Made by a program: the position numbers and the translations under genes. A stretch of 64,000 nt of DNA from Eubacterium callanderi (GTDB lineage: Bacteria > Bacillota > Clostridia > Eubacteriales > Eubacteriaceae), in contig NZ_FRBP01000007.1 in the NCBI RefSeq assembly GCF_900142645.1, positions 212,662-276,661 on the forward strand. The letters are read 5' to 3'. Of this stretch, positions 43,971-54,859 are shown piece after piece. The notes under the pieces were generated by a model. The model was not told where the DNA came from. It saw only the letters and a program-made list of their open reading frames with translations, and ran no database searches. Each line of letters begins with the position of its first letter. The stretch's first letter is position 1.

Positions 43971-44750
43971 ATGGACTTTGACTATTTCTATAACAGAGAA
44001 GCTGAGAAATTTAATTTCCTGAAAGTTCCGGAGATATTAGTTGATGGAGAAGAATTTAAGGGATTATCGGCAGAAGCAATTATCCTTTATTCCATGCTTT
44101 TAAAACGCACAGGTATGTCCTTTAAGAATAACTGGGTGGATAAGGAGGGCAGAGTATTTATCTATTTCACAGTCGAAGAAATTATGAAAAAAAGAAATAT
44201 TTCAAAGCCGACTGCCATAAAAACATTGGATGAGCTTGATATGAAAAAAGGAATTGGACTGATTGAAAGAGTAAGGCTTGGACTTGGAAAGCCAAACATT
44301 ATTTATGTCAAAGATTTTATGAGTGTATTTCAGGTAAAAGAAAATGACTTTCAGAAGTTAAAAAACTTTACTTCAGAAGTAAAAAATATTGACCTCAGAA
44401 GTAAAGAAAATGAACTTCAAGAGGTTAAGAATGTTGACTCTAACTATATAGAGAATAATAAGAGTAAGTATAGTAAGAGAGATAATAGTTTTGGTAAAAA
44501 CGGACTTGGAACATTTCAAAATGTATTTTTAACGGCAGAAGATATATCCGATTTACAAATTACATTAAATTCGCAGCTTGAAAATTACATCGAACGCTTA
44601 TCCGCATATATCAAAAGCACCGGAAAGACATATAAAGACCATAAGGCAACAATCCTTTCTTGGTTCTATAAAGATCAGGGAAGAAGTAAAGACACCAAAG
44701 CATCAAATATCCCGACATGGGAAGAATATGACAAAGGAGAACACCTATGA
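43971..44750 (+). CDS. RepA_N-type replication initiator
   Basis: A 259-residue protein whose N-terminal half (KVPEILVDGEEFKGLSAEAIILYSMLLKR and KKRNISKPTAIKTLDEL) matches the winged-helix replication initiator A N-terminal domain used by conjugative elements and plasmids. The C-terminus ends with a DnaD-like IKSTGKTYKDHKATILSWFYKD motif. A strong GGAGGGAGGTGAT precedes ATG 43971. It overlaps the next gene by four bases and likely starts element replication after excision. Confidence 0.8.
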   Translation: MDFDYFYNREAEKFNFLKVPEILVDGEEFKGLSAEAIILYSMLLKRTGMSFKNNWVDKEGRVFIYFTVEEIMKKRNISKPTAIKTLDELDMKKGIGLIERVRLGLGKPNIIYVKDFMSVFQVKENDFQKLKNFTSEVKNIDLRSKENELQEVKNVDSNYIENNKSKYSKRDNSFGKNGLGTFQNVFLTAEDISDLQITLNSQLENYIERLSAYIKSTGKTYKDHKATILSWFYKDQGRSKDTKASNIPTWEEYDKGEHL

Positions 44751-45598
44751 TGAAAGAATTAGAAAAAATAATGATAGAGGATGTAGAGTATTCTTACGAT
44801 CCTGAAAAAGAGTATATCAAGGAGGGACACGCCTATTGTAAGGTCTGCCACGAACGAAAAGATGGAAAGCCAATCCAAATGTTAAATAAGCCGATGATTT
44901 TCAAAATGCCTTGTAGGTGCGACAGAGATAGAGAAGTCAAAGAAAAGGAACGAGAAAAGCAGATGGAAATAGAACGATTAAAAAGGAACTGCTTTAATTC
45001 CATTATCCAGTGGGCATATACCTTTGAGAATTATCAGGCAAAAGAAAATCAAAGTCTTATCATCGCTAAAAACTTTGTAAAAGACTATGAGGAGATGAAA
45101 AAAGAAAATATCGGACTACTATTCTATGGCTCAGTAGGAAGTGGTAAGACATACCTTGCTTGTTCCATCGCCAATGCTCTAACTGAACAGTATCAGATAA
45201 GTGTTAAGATAAGAAACTTTGCTCAAATCATAAATGAGCTACAAAAAAGCAGTTTTGACTTTGATAAAAACGCATATATTGAATCCCTTGTAAATACTTC
45301 CGTTCTTATCTTAGATGATTTAGGAATTGAAAGAGATACAAGCTATGCTAAAGAGCAAGTATATAACATTGTCAACAACAGGTACTTAAAACAGAAACCG
45401 ACTATTTTTACTACCAATCTTTCCTATGACACAATTCTAAATTGCACGGAAAGTGTGGAATATCAAAGGATTTATTCACGAATTATAGAGATGTGTATTC
45501 CTGTGATGGTTGTAGGAGAAGATTTTAGAAAGGTTATTCAAAAGGATAAACTGAATCGTAATAAAGACAGACTACTGAATGGAGGTGTGAGAATTTGA
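44747..45598 (+). CDS. DnaC/IstB-like ATP-binding protein
   Basis: A 283-residue AAA+ helicase-loader-like protein. An N-terminal Cys cluster (CKVCHERKDG with CRCDRD) probably binds zinc. Walker A is GSVGSGKTYLA (about 129-139), and the Walker B region is LILDDLGIERDT. Paired with the RepA_N initiator, it would load helicase at the element's origin. Start and stop overlap the neighbours, indicating tight coupling. Confidence 0.83.
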   Translation: MMKELEKIMIEDVEYSYDPEKEYIKEGHAYCKVCHERKDGKPIQMLNKPMIFKMPCRCDRDREVKEKEREKQMEIERLKRNCFNSIIQWAYTFENYQAKENQSLIIAKNFVKDYEEMKKENIGLLFYGSVGSGKTYLACSIANALTEQYQISVKIRNFAQIINELQKSSFDFDKNAYIESLVNTSVLILDDLGIERDTSYAKEQVYNIVNNRYLKQKPTIFTTNLSYDTILNCTESVEYQRIYSRIIEMCIPVMVVGEDFRKVIQKDKLNRNKDRLLNGGVRI

Positions 45599-46080
45599 TC
45601 AATGAAGAAATTGCAAGAAAAACACTGAATATGGAAATCAAGGCTGCTAAGGTAACGGGAAAACTTCTTTTTACATTACTAAAGAAACTGATGAAAGAGG
45701 CAGAAAAACTTGGCGGACTTGAAAAACTCGTAAGTAGCAAAGGAAACGAAGTAAAGCTTAAAGATATAGTTAAAAAGGGACAGCTTGAAGAAATTCCGGT
45801 AGAAGAAGCGGAACTTAAGGAACTGAAAAAAGAGCTGAACAGATATGGTGTTAAGTTTTCGGTGATGAAAGATAAGGAAAGTGGGAAATACTCAGTATTC
45901 TTTCAAGCTAAAGATATGAAAGTTATGGATAAAGCCTTTAAGCATGCTTTGTCAGAATCAGAAAAGAAAACGGAAAGGAAAGAGTCCATTCATAAGAACA
46001 TAGAGAAGTTTAAGGAGATGGCTAAAAATGCTATTTCAAAAGATAAAATCAAGAATAAACAAAAGGAGCAGAGCCTATGA
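45595..46080 (+). CDS. PcfB-like conjugation accessory protein
   Basis: A 161-residue, highly charged, lysine-rich protein. The layout and position directly upstream of the coupling protein match PcfB-family proteins, relaxosome accessories that link DNA processing to VirD4. It starts with TTG 45595, overlapping the upstream stop, with GGAGGTG nearby. It has no membrane segments. Family assignment is from length, composition, KDKESGKYSVFFQAKD and context. Confidence 0.7.
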   Translation: MINEEIARKTLNMEIKAAKVTGKLLFTLLKKLMKEAEKLGGLEKLVSSKGNEVKLKDIVKKGQLEEIPVEEAELKELKKELNRYGVKFSVMKDKESGKYSVFFQAKDMKVMDKAFKHALSESEKKTERKESIHKNIEKFKEMAKNAISKDKIKNKQKEQSL

Positions 46081-46797
46081 ATAAGTTAATAACATTTGAA
46101 AATACGGAATTTGGGAAACTCACTGTAATTGAAAAAGGCGGTGAGTTTTTCTTTATTGGGAAAGAAGTAGCTGAAAAATTAGGATATATCAATCCACAAA
46201 AAGCTATACGAGATCATATTGAAGATGAGGACAAGCTGACCGAACGATTCGTTCAGTCAGGTCAAGGTAGAAATATGTACATCATCAACGAGTCCGGTCT
46301 TTATTCTCTTATCCTCTCTTCCAAGCTACCACAGGCAAAAGAGTTTAAGAGGTGGGTTACCAAAGATGTACTTCCGAGTATTCGTAAAAACGGCGGATAT
46401 ATCAAAAATCAAGAGAATTTGTCAAAAGAAGAGATACTCGCTAATGCGGTGATTGTTGCAAATAACCTCATTGCTGAAAAGGAGAAAGTGATTGAGGATT
46501 TAGAGCTGAAAGCCAAGTATTTCGATGAACTGGTAGATAATAACTTGCTTACTAATTTTAGAAATACGGCAAAGGAGCTTCATCTTCCGCAGAAAGTATT
46601 CATTCAATTTCTTATAGACAAAGAACTTATCTATCGGGATAAGAAAAATAGGCTTCTTCCTTACGCCAAGAATAACAAGGGATATTTTGAGATTAAGGAA
46701 TGGTGTAGAAATGATAATGATGCGGTAGGTATTCAAACCTTTGTAACACCTAAAGGCAGACACTTTCTTTTACTCCTAATTGGAGGTGATGATACTT

Positions 46798-46808
<11 letters not shown>
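46077..46808 (+). CDS. Phage antirepressor-like protein (BRO-N plus KilAC)
   Basis: A 243-residue protein with an N-terminal BRO-N domain (about 5-110, VAEKLGYINPQKAIRDH and SGLYSLILSSKLPQAKEFKRWV) and a C-terminal KilAC/ANT-type domain (about 160-240). Such proteins regulate phage or element lysogeny modules. It is embedded in the conjugation operon between pcfB and virD4 and overlaps the virD4 start by 11 bases. It probably modulates element gene expression. Confidence 0.82.
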
Positions 46809-48839
<2,031 letters not shown>

Positions 48840-48889
48840 GAAGGTGGAAAAACTGAGGCCATTCACTTTTATAGTGGATGGCCTTTTTG

Positions 48890-49738
48890 CTACCTGCGCT
48901 TTTTCTTTTTTGGCATATAATACGGCTGTGACTTGGCTTTTCCCCGCATATTGTTTGGGTTTTTAAGCAGTTTGGACAGGCTCAGTATCCGCAGAAAAGC
49001 CGAAAAGTCCTCGGATGAAATTTTTTCAAAAGGAATCTGCATTTTATCACAGAACTCATGGATCATAGCTTCTGTGTCGGTTCCCATCTGTATGGCCTGT
49101 TCAAAATTCTCTTTGACCTCATCCAGTGTTGGCTGTGGGTCGGCTGTGGTCTTGTCTTTCAAATGGGCTTCCCGTATATCCCGGACAATGCTGTCCAGAT
49201 CATCATGAAGGATATGGCTGTAAAAATCGTTCTCCTGTACCTGACCCAATTCCAGCGTCCGCATATACAGATCATTTTCTCCAGGTGCGTGTTCTTTAAG
49301 AATGGTCTGCCGGGTAGCTTCCAGAATCAGATTCATCTGGTTCACCCGCATATCAGCGATCTGGTCAATAAAGATTTCCATATCAACCATCAGCCGCAAA
49401 AAATTTGGATGAGTCGCCAGTTCACAAAGCAGGCGGTTGTTGATCTTTCCGCTGCTCAAAAGTTCCACCATAGCGTCACTCAGATGCAGAGCTTGAAGCT
49501 CCGTGTTTGGGTGATTTTTATTTTCTGACACGCCCATCAGATAATCAGTGGACACTCCGTAAAACTTTGCCAGTGTCGCAATCGCAAATGGGCTGATGTC
49601 TTTGTAGTCATCGCTCTCATATTTCCCCAGTGCCGACTTAGACAGGCCGGTCTGTTCTGCCAGCTGTTCCAGCGTCAGGTGCTTATCCACCACTCGCAGG
49701 TCTTTGAGCCGTTCCGGGATTGACAGTTTTGTGTACAT
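48890..49738 (-). CDS. XRE-family transcriptional regulator
   Basis: A 282-residue regulator. The N-terminal HTH (about 7-65; TLEQLAEQTGLSKSALGKYESDDY) is followed by a mostly helical domain without recognised motif. ATG 49738 is supported by GGAGGTG just upstream; a longer frame to 50059 has no site and spans the promoter. Its promoter overlaps a palindrome, suggesting autoregulation. It is transcribed against tnpV and is a candidate controller of the element's excision genes. Confidence 0.85.
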   Translation of the reverse strand: MYTKLSIPERLKDLRVVDKHLTLEQLAEQTGLSKSALGKYESDDYKDISPFAIATLAKFYGVSTDYLMGVSENKNHPNTELQALHLSDAMVELLSSGKINNRLLCELATHPNFLRLMVDMEIFIDQIADMRVNQMNLILEATRQTILKEHAPGENDLYMRTLELGQVQENDFYSHILHDDLDSIVRDIREAHLKDKTTADPQPTLDEVKENFEQAIQMGTDTEAMIHEFCDKMQIPFEKISSEDFSAFLRILSLSKLLKNPNNMRGKAKSQPYYMPKKKKRR

Positions 49739-49772
49739 CAAAGCACCTCCTTGCCATCGGTTTTTGTTTTTC

Positions 49773-49802
49773 ATTATAGCACATTTCCGAGAGCGTGGAA
49801 AT
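49773..49802 (-). promoter_or_regulatory. Promoter and putative operator of the XRE regulator
   Basis: Minus-strand TATAAT (49778-49773) with a weak TTTCCA -35 at 17 bases. ATTTCC-N8-GGAAAT (49783-49802) overlaps the promoter. The rest of the gap to 50079 holds a perfect GATGCGG-N6-CCGCATC hairpin (50038-50057) before the next gene and nothing else recognised. Confidence 0.55.
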
Positions 49803-50079
49803 ATGCGGTTTTCATGTGTTTTTCCTGCGTCTTGGACATACGGGAGCAGCCCTCTTTTTTCGGTAAACTGGTTCTTGTCAGGAGACATAGAACCTTGAAA
49901 AATGAATGACCGACTGCAAGGGGGACGACCTCCGGGGAAGTGACGCCACGATAAGAGCGCACCAAAGAGGACAATACGCTGGGAGAGAATCCGGGCAGGA
50001 ATATTTTGCAGACAGACCGGCAGACAGAAAAATAAACGATGCGGAACATACCGCATCAAATGAATGGAGGTAGATCATT

Positions 50080-50373
50080 ATGAAACTGAATATGAAGGAA
50101 AAGAAAATTCTTTACGCTTACGCCTGCCCCAGCCATCACAACACAGTGACAAGGCTGAAATGGCTGACAGCATTGACTGTTGACCCGGAGGCGAAAAGCC
50201 AGATGCTTCATCTTGCTCGTAAAATTGAGACAGAGACAGAGGAAAGGTGGTACGAAGCCTTTTACCATCATCTGCGTATGGAGATGGACGAATACCGCCG
50301 GATTAGACGCAGTCTGCGTGCGCTGAAAGCAAACACCGATTATGAGGAGGAACTGTATGAGGAAGCTGTCTAA
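50080..50373 (+). CDS. Small conserved element protein
   Basis: A 97-residue charged, helical protein with no membrane segment (KEKKILYAYACPSHHNTVTRLK at the start). A good GGAGG site precedes ATG 50080. It overlaps the next ORF by 17 bases. Proteins of this type sit upstream of mob in related mobilizable elements; I do not recognise a domain and cannot assign a function. Confidence 0.65.
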   Translation: MKLNMKEKKILYAYACPSHHNTVTRLKWLTALTVDPEAKSQMLHLARKIETETEERWYEAFYHHLRMEMDEYRRIRRSLRALKANTDYEEELYEEAV

Positions 50374-50662
50374 ATATGAAAAAGAAACCATCATCAACTG
50401 GAATGAGGGCGAGACGATTGCCAGTATCTACACCTTCAATGCCAGCTTGAAACGCAGACTGGAGGATTTCAGCCGGAAGTACCCTCTGCTGTGCCGCTTG
50501 GAACGCAGTACGCCGGAAGGTAGCGTGACCTATGTGATGGACAAGTCACGACTTTCGATCCGGCTGGTGCCGCCGTACAGCGAAGAACGGCTGGCAGCTG
50601 CAAGGGAGTGCGCAAAAGAGCATGGCTTTCAGGTCATACAGACAGAAGAAAAAATCGCTTAA
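50357..50662 (+). CDS. Small conserved element protein
   Basis: A 101-residue protein starting at ATG 50357, chosen because GAGGAGG lies immediately upstream within the preceding gene. It shows KYEKETIINWNEGETIASIYTFNASLKRRL, typical of small ORFs found next to mobilization genes in Clostridia elements. No membrane segment or catalytic motif is visible. Function unknown. Confidence 0.65.
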   Translation: MRKLSKYEKETIINWNEGETIASIYTFNASLKRRLEDFSRKYPLLCRLERSTPEGSVTYVMDKSRLSIRLVPPYSEERLAAARECAKEHGFQVIQTEEKIA

Positions 50663-51087
50663 AATGAGGGCGATTTACGAAAAAATATCGGGTCTGCACC
50701 CGCTGTTTTGATCGGCAATTTCCGCAGGCGTATTCTGTATCCACTTCTCGCCTATGGGCGTAAATGTACGGATACGGAGCCGGTGAAACTGGCAAAAACC
50801 GCTTCTGCGGTGAAGGCCAGCTTCGCCGGTGCGGGAGTACAGAGGGCAGCCAGCCCTTTGTGCCGGGGTGCAGGGGCGGCAGCGCACTGCTGGGGTCAAG
50901 GGGCAATGCCCATTGGCGGGTTGAGGGCAGCCAGCCTCATCGGGTCAAGGGTGAAACGCCTTGCCCAGGGAAAGTTGATGCCTGCGTCAACTTGTACTGG
51001 GTATTACCTGACGCAAAACTTCGCAGGTCTGGCGGCTTTGCCGCCCTCCCCAGCCCAGAACATCTTTGCAGGAAGGAGGAAAAATAT
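50663..51087 (+). other. Structured, repeat-rich region before the relaxase (candidate oriT)
   Basis: A 425-base GC-rich gap with direct repeats GAGGGCAGCCAGCC (50842-50855, 50923-50936) and GGGTCAAGGG (50893-50902, 50942-50951), and hairpins AAGTTGA-N8-TCAACTT (50972-50993) and GGCGGC-TTT-GCCGCC (51031-51045). Open frames cross it but look non-protein-like. MobV relaxases usually nick a site upstream of their own gene, so oriT probably lies here. Confidence 0.5.
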
Positions 51088-52332
51088 TTGAAATTAACAA
51101 GACACAATGGACGATCTGGGAAGCATGGCACTTACAATCCCCGGCACAATGACCGTCGGTTCGATGTAGAAAATAGCGAACACATTGACGCTGAGCGTGC
51201 CAGACAAAATGTGTACTGGGACTGTTACCGGGGCTTTACCACCCACGACTTTCGGGAAAACTCAGAGCAGCCGGATTTCAGCTTTGAGGAAATTGAACGG
51301 ATGTATTACTACGAGCATTATGCCGACCATGTCAATGCTCAGAACGCCCGGAACGAGAAAACCCGGCACATTGAGCGCAATCGCACTGTGGATGATCTTT
51401 TGAAAAATAACAAGACCTGTCCAGAAGAAAGCATCTACCAGATCGGCACTATGGAAGAATCCGTTCCGCCAGAGACTTTAGCGCTCATTGTCAGTGAATT
51501 TTATGAGGAATTTGAAAACCGTTTCGGTTCTCATATCCACATTTTAGACTGGGCGCTCCATCTGGATGAAGGAACTCCGCACATCCATGAGCGCCATGTA
51601 TTTGACTGTGAAAATCGGTATGGAGAGCTGTGCCCCCAGCAGGAAAAGGCGTTGGAGGAACTGGGTATCCCTCTCCCTAAACCGGAACAGCCAAAAGGAA
51701 AGCACAATAACCGGAAACAGACTTTTGATGCAGTCTGTCGGATAATCTTATTTGACGTTGCCAAACGGCATGGGCTGCATCTGGAACAGGAGCCGTCTTA
51801 TGGTGGGCGTGACTATTTGGAAAAGCAGGATTATATCCTGATGAAGCAGAAGGAGCAGCTGGCGACACAGGAGCAAAAGCTGGAGGAACTGACGCTAAAA
51901 ATTGAGGATGTAGAAACCTTGCTGGAAGATGTTTCCGGTGCAGCCTATGACAAGGCGGTGGAGGTTGTGACCGACAAGGTTCGGGAACAAACCCAGCTTG
52001 AAGATATGGAAGTAATTGAGAAATATCGAAAGAGCGTGGTATCGCCCAATGCCAAAAATTCGCCAGAAGTTGTGAAGATAGCGAACACTCTGCTGAGTAG
52101 GGTGCGAGAAAAATTACAGCAGTCTGCTGAAAAAGTTCTCAAAAAGGTACAGGCGGTGCTGTTAAAACCGGAGGTCAAACAGGCTGGCAAAGAGCAGATC
52201 AAAAATAAAGCCAGAAAATCCATTAAGGAGAAGCTGGCACAAGGCAAACTGGACGCTGATCGGGAGAACCGGGTGCGCTGGGAGCGTGAAGGACGGATTG
52301 CTCCAACAAGAAAACAGGATATGGAATTGTGA
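51088..52332 (+). CDS. MobV-type relaxase (Pre/Mob, TnpZ-like)
   Basis: A 414-residue plasmid-recombination/mobilization protein. The relaxase metal motif is HLDEGTPHIHERHV (about 157-170), of the form HxDExxPHxH. The C-terminus is a long lysine/glutamate-rich coiled coil. TTG 51088 is chosen because AAGGAGGA lies just upstream and LKLTRHNGRSGK matches family starts. It would nick the element's oriT and lead transfer through a host conjugative pore. Confidence 0.88.
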   Translation: MKLTRHNGRSGKHGTYNPRHNDRRFDVENSEHIDAERARQNVYWDCYRGFTTHDFRENSEQPDFSFEEIERMYYYEHYADHVNAQNARNEKTRHIERNRTVDDLLKNNKTCPEESIYQIGTMEESVPPETLALIVSEFYEEFENRFGSHIHILDWALHLDEGTPHIHERHVFDCENRYGELCPQQEKALEELGIPLPKPEQPKGKHNNRKQTFDAVCRIILFDVAKRHGLHLEQEPSYGGRDYLEKQDYILMKQKEQLATQEQKLEELTLKIEDVETLLEDVSGAAYDKAVEVVTDKVREQTQLEDMEVIEKYRKSVVSPNAKNSPEVVKIANTLLSRVREKLQQSAEKVLKKVQAVLLKPEVKQAGKEQIKNKARKSIKEKLAQGKLDADRENRVRWEREGRIAPTRKQDMEL

Positions 52333-52347
52333 GGCATCTGATTTTCT

Positions 52348-53034
52348 ATGGAAACCGGATGCCTTTTGCATTGTTTGGAGGTGGAAGAAACGAATGTATT
52401 TGAAGCAGTAAAACAGTCTGTTACCACAAGGCAGGCTGCTTTGGTTTATGGAATTTCAGTAGGACGCAACGGGATGGCTTGTTGCCCGTTTCACGATGAC
52501 AGGCATCCCAGCATGAAGGTGGACAGACGGTTCCATTGTTTTGCCTGTCAGGCAGATGGAGATGTGATTGATTTCACTTCCCGTCTTTTTGGACTAAGCA
52601 GTAAAGAAGCTGCCTTAAAGCTGGCAGAGGACTTCTCAATCAGCTTTGACCGCAAAGGCCACGATCCGCCACAAAAGAGAGTAATCAAAAGAAAAATCAG
52701 CGTGGAAATGCGATACCGGCAGGCAGAGCAGAAATGCTTTCGGGTGCTGTGCGACTACCTGCGTTTGCTGGAACGATGGAAAGAAGAATATGCGCCCAAA
52801 CAACCGGAGGATGACTGGAATCCTTTGTTTGTGGAGGCTCTGCACAGGCAGCCATATATCGAATATCTGTTGGATCTTCTTCTGTCTGACAGCATAGAAG
52901 AACGAGCTTTTGTAGTTGCTGAGTATGGAAAAGAGGTGAGGAAAATTGAACAGCGAATATCAGAGTTTATCGCCAGCCACCCAGCAGGCTGTGATGAGCG
53001 CAGCCGAAGCCATAGCGACGGAACAGAGCGTTGA
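52348..53034 (+). CDS. CHC2 zinc-finger primase-like protein
   Basis: A 228-residue protein with a CHC2-type zinc-binding primase N-terminus: CCPFHDDRHPSMKVD followed by FHCFACQADGDVIDF (about 46-78). The Toprim catalytic domain is absent, so it probably supports replication with the downstream VapE protein. The start is uncertain; ATG 52348 lacks a clear ribosome-binding site. The end overlaps the next gene by 89 bases. Confidence 0.78.
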   Translation: METGCLLHCLEVEETNVFEAVKQSVTTRQAALVYGISVGRNGMACCPFHDDRHPSMKVDRRFHCFACQADGDVIDFTSRLFGLSSKEAALKLAEDFSISFDRKGHDPPQKRVIKRKISVEMRYRQAEQKCFRVLCDYLRLLERWKEEYAPKQPEDDWNPLFVEALHRQPYIEYLLDLLLSDSIEERAFVVAEYGKEVRKIEQRISEFIASHPAGCDERSRSHSDGTER

Positions 53035-54352
53035 TGAGGTGCGGCAGAGCCTTTCTGTTACCGACAAGGGAAAAACAGCCAACACCATCGACAACTGCCG
53101 GATTGTGTTCTGCTGCGATCCACTCCTGCGGGATGCCATCCGGCTTAATCTCCTGACAGACCGGGTAGACATTGTACAGGACTTGGGCTGGCGCAGGAAT
53201 ACCAGCGCTCTGACGGATACGGATGTGAAATATCTTCTCCTCTATTTTGAGAGAAACTATGAGCTGACCAGTGAGAAAAAGATCACGGCTGCCCTTTCTA
53301 TCGTAGCAAACGAAAATTGTTACCATCCAATTCAGGATGTGCTGAACAGCCTTGTCTGGGACGGTACACCACGCATCCGATCCTGTCTGCACCATTTTCT
53401 TGGTGCTGATGAAAGTGACTATGTGGAAGAAATGCTGAAACATTTCCTGCTGGGTGCTATACGCCGGGTATTCCGTCCCGGTTCCAAATATGAGGAAATG
53501 CTTTGTTTGGTGGGCGGTCAGGGTGCCGGGAAGTCCACCTTCTTCCGACTGCTGGCGATCCGGGACGAATGGTTCTCTGATGACCTGAAGAAGTTGGATG
53601 ACGACCGGGTATTCCAAAAGCTACAAGGTCACTGGATCATTGAGATGTCAGAGATGCTTGCCACCAGCAGCGCAAAGAGCATTGAAGAAATCCGTTCCTT
53701 TATTAGCCGACAGAAGGAAACCTACCGGACACCTTATGAATCTCAGCCTAAAGACCGGCTTCGGCAGTGTGTGTTCGGTGGTTCCTCGAATACGCTGGAC
53801 TTTCTGCCGCTGGATCGAGCCGGGAACCGGCGCTTTCTCCCAATCATGATTTACCCGGAGAATGCAGAGGTTCACATTTTGGAGGACGAGGACGCTTCCA
53901 GAGCGTATCTGTTGCAGGTATGGGCAGAAGCTATGAGCATTTACCACAGCGGCAAATATTCCATGAAATTCAGCAAGTCCATCCAGCGTCAACTGGTGGA
54001 GGTGCAGAAAGACTTCATGCCGGAGGACACCGAAGCCGGACAGATACAGGGATTTCTGGAACACTACACCGGAAACATGGTCTGCTCAAAACAGCTGTTC
54101 AAGGAGGCGCTGGGACATACCTTTGATGAGCCGAAGCGGTGGCAGCTCCACAATATCAATGAGATCATGAATACGGTCGTGACCGGTTGGAAGCCTTTTT
54201 CCAATCCCCGGATGTTTGCCGGATATGGCAGACAAAAGGGCTGGGAACGGGACACTTCCGGCAACGAACTACCCAGCAACGAAGGTGGATTTGTAGAACT
54301 GAGTGAAGAAGAATGTCGTCAGCTGGAACTTCCGCAGGAGTGGATCGCCTGA
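52946..54352 (+). CDS. VapE-family ATPase (virulence-associated E)
   Basis: A 468-residue protein with the VapE P-loop domain. Walker A is GGQGAGKST (about 189-197), and YRTPYESQPKDRLRQCVFGGSSN and DRAGNRRFLPIMI are family signatures. It starts at TTG 52946 behind GAGGTGAGG. With the primase-like protein it resembles replication modules of phage satellites and mobilizable elements, probably acting as a helicase-like initiator. Confidence 0.85.
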   Translation: MNSEYQSLSPATQQAVMSAAEAIATEQSVDEVRQSLSVTDKGKTANTIDNCRIVFCCDPLLRDAIRLNLLTDRVDIVQDLGWRRNTSALTDTDVKYLLLYFERNYELTSEKKITAALSIVANENCYHPIQDVLNSLVWDGTPRIRSCLHHFLGADESDYVEEMLKHFLLGAIRRVFRPGSKYEEMLCLVGGQGAGKSTFFRLLAIRDEWFSDDLKKLDDDRVFQKLQGHWIIEMSEMLATSSAKSIEEIRSFISRQKETYRTPYESQPKDRLRQCVFGGSSNTLDFLPLDRAGNRRFLPIMIYPENAEVHILEDEDASRAYLLQVWAEAMSIYHSGKYSMKFSKSIQRQLVEVQKDFMPEDTEAGQIQGFLEHYTGNMVCSKQLFKEALGHTFDEPKRWQLHNINEIMNTVVTGWKPFSNPRMFAGYGRQKGWERDTSGNELPSNEGGFVELSEEECRQLELPQEWIA

Positions 54353-54364
54353 CAAGGACGGTCT

Positions 54365-54581
54365 GTTGCCGGGATGGCTGCCGGTTGGTTGCCGGGTTCG
54401 TTGCTGATAAATTTATGGGTTTGATATAGAAAAAGCCCGCAAGTAAAGGCTTTTTATGATCTATCTATGTTTTCGGCAACGAAAGCAACGAGATTTTATA
54501 AGAAAATTTGAAAAGTTAAGAAATCAGGGTCAGACGATAGTTTACAGGTTTTTTGATGTCCGTTGCCGGACTTCGTTGCCG
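54365..54581. repeat. GTTGCCGG iteron-like repeats
   Basis: GTTGCCGG occurs at 54365-54372, 54388-54395 and 54562-54569, two of them followed by TTCGTTGC within a few bases, and once inverted (CGGCAACGAAAGCAACGA from 54474). They cluster just downstream of the VapE gene, as expected for a replication origin. The rest of the 268-base gap holds a terminator. Confidence 0.55.
54430..54456 (+). terminator. Terminator after the VapE gene
   Basis: AAAAAGCC (54430-54437) pairs with GGCTTTTT (54448-54455), about 80 bases beyond the stop. Confidence 0.75.
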
Positions 54582-54620
54582 CAACCACCGTCTAATCCCC
54601 CTATTCTATGGAGGTAGCCT

Positions 54621-54788
54621 ATGGAGAAAAACAAGAAGCAGAATAAAAAAGTCCAGTTTGTAGTGGTTCGTGAGTTTTCTGGGGACAAAACCATGCGAGA
54701 AGCCTTTGAGCAGCTGATCGAGCGTCAGACCTGCGAACACTTTGAGGAATGGCTGGAGCATCGGGAAATGGCACAGAAAGCGGCGTAA
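54621..54788 (+). CDS. Small conserved protein upstream of the recombinase
   Basis: A 55-residue basic-then-acidic protein (VQFVVVREFSGDKTMREAFEQLIERQ) with GGAGG before ATG 54621. Similar tiny ORFs precede the recombinase gene in related Clostridia elements. It is too short for the usual ORF cutoffs. It has no recognised domain; an excision or regulatory accessory role is possible but not shown. Confidence 0.65.
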   Translation: MEKNKKQNKKVQFVVVREFSGDKTMREAFEQLIERQTCEHFEEWLEHREMAQKAA

Positions 54789-54793
54789 AGCAG

Positions 54794-54845
54794 TTGAATC
54801 ATGGACAGGGACATGGTATTATAATGATATCGTGTCCCTGTTCAT
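54794..54845 (+). promoter_or_regulatory. Recombinase promoter flanked by inverted 17-bp operator repeats
   Basis: A perfect TATAAT (54820-54825) lies between two arms, ATGGACAGGGACATGGT (54801-54817) and the inverse ATCGTGTCCCTGTTCAT (54829-54845). TTGAAT at 54794-54799 is a weak, distant -35. The palindrome would let a bound protein block transcription; the same 17-mer occurs near the left end of the element. Confidence 0.65.
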
Positions 54846-54859
54846 AGAAGGAGAACACT

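Noticed and set aside
50708-51091. 127-residue plus-strand frame before the relaxase
   Set aside because: Alanine/glycine-rich translation of a repeat-rich GC region with no ribosome-binding site; the region fits oriT or structured RNA better.
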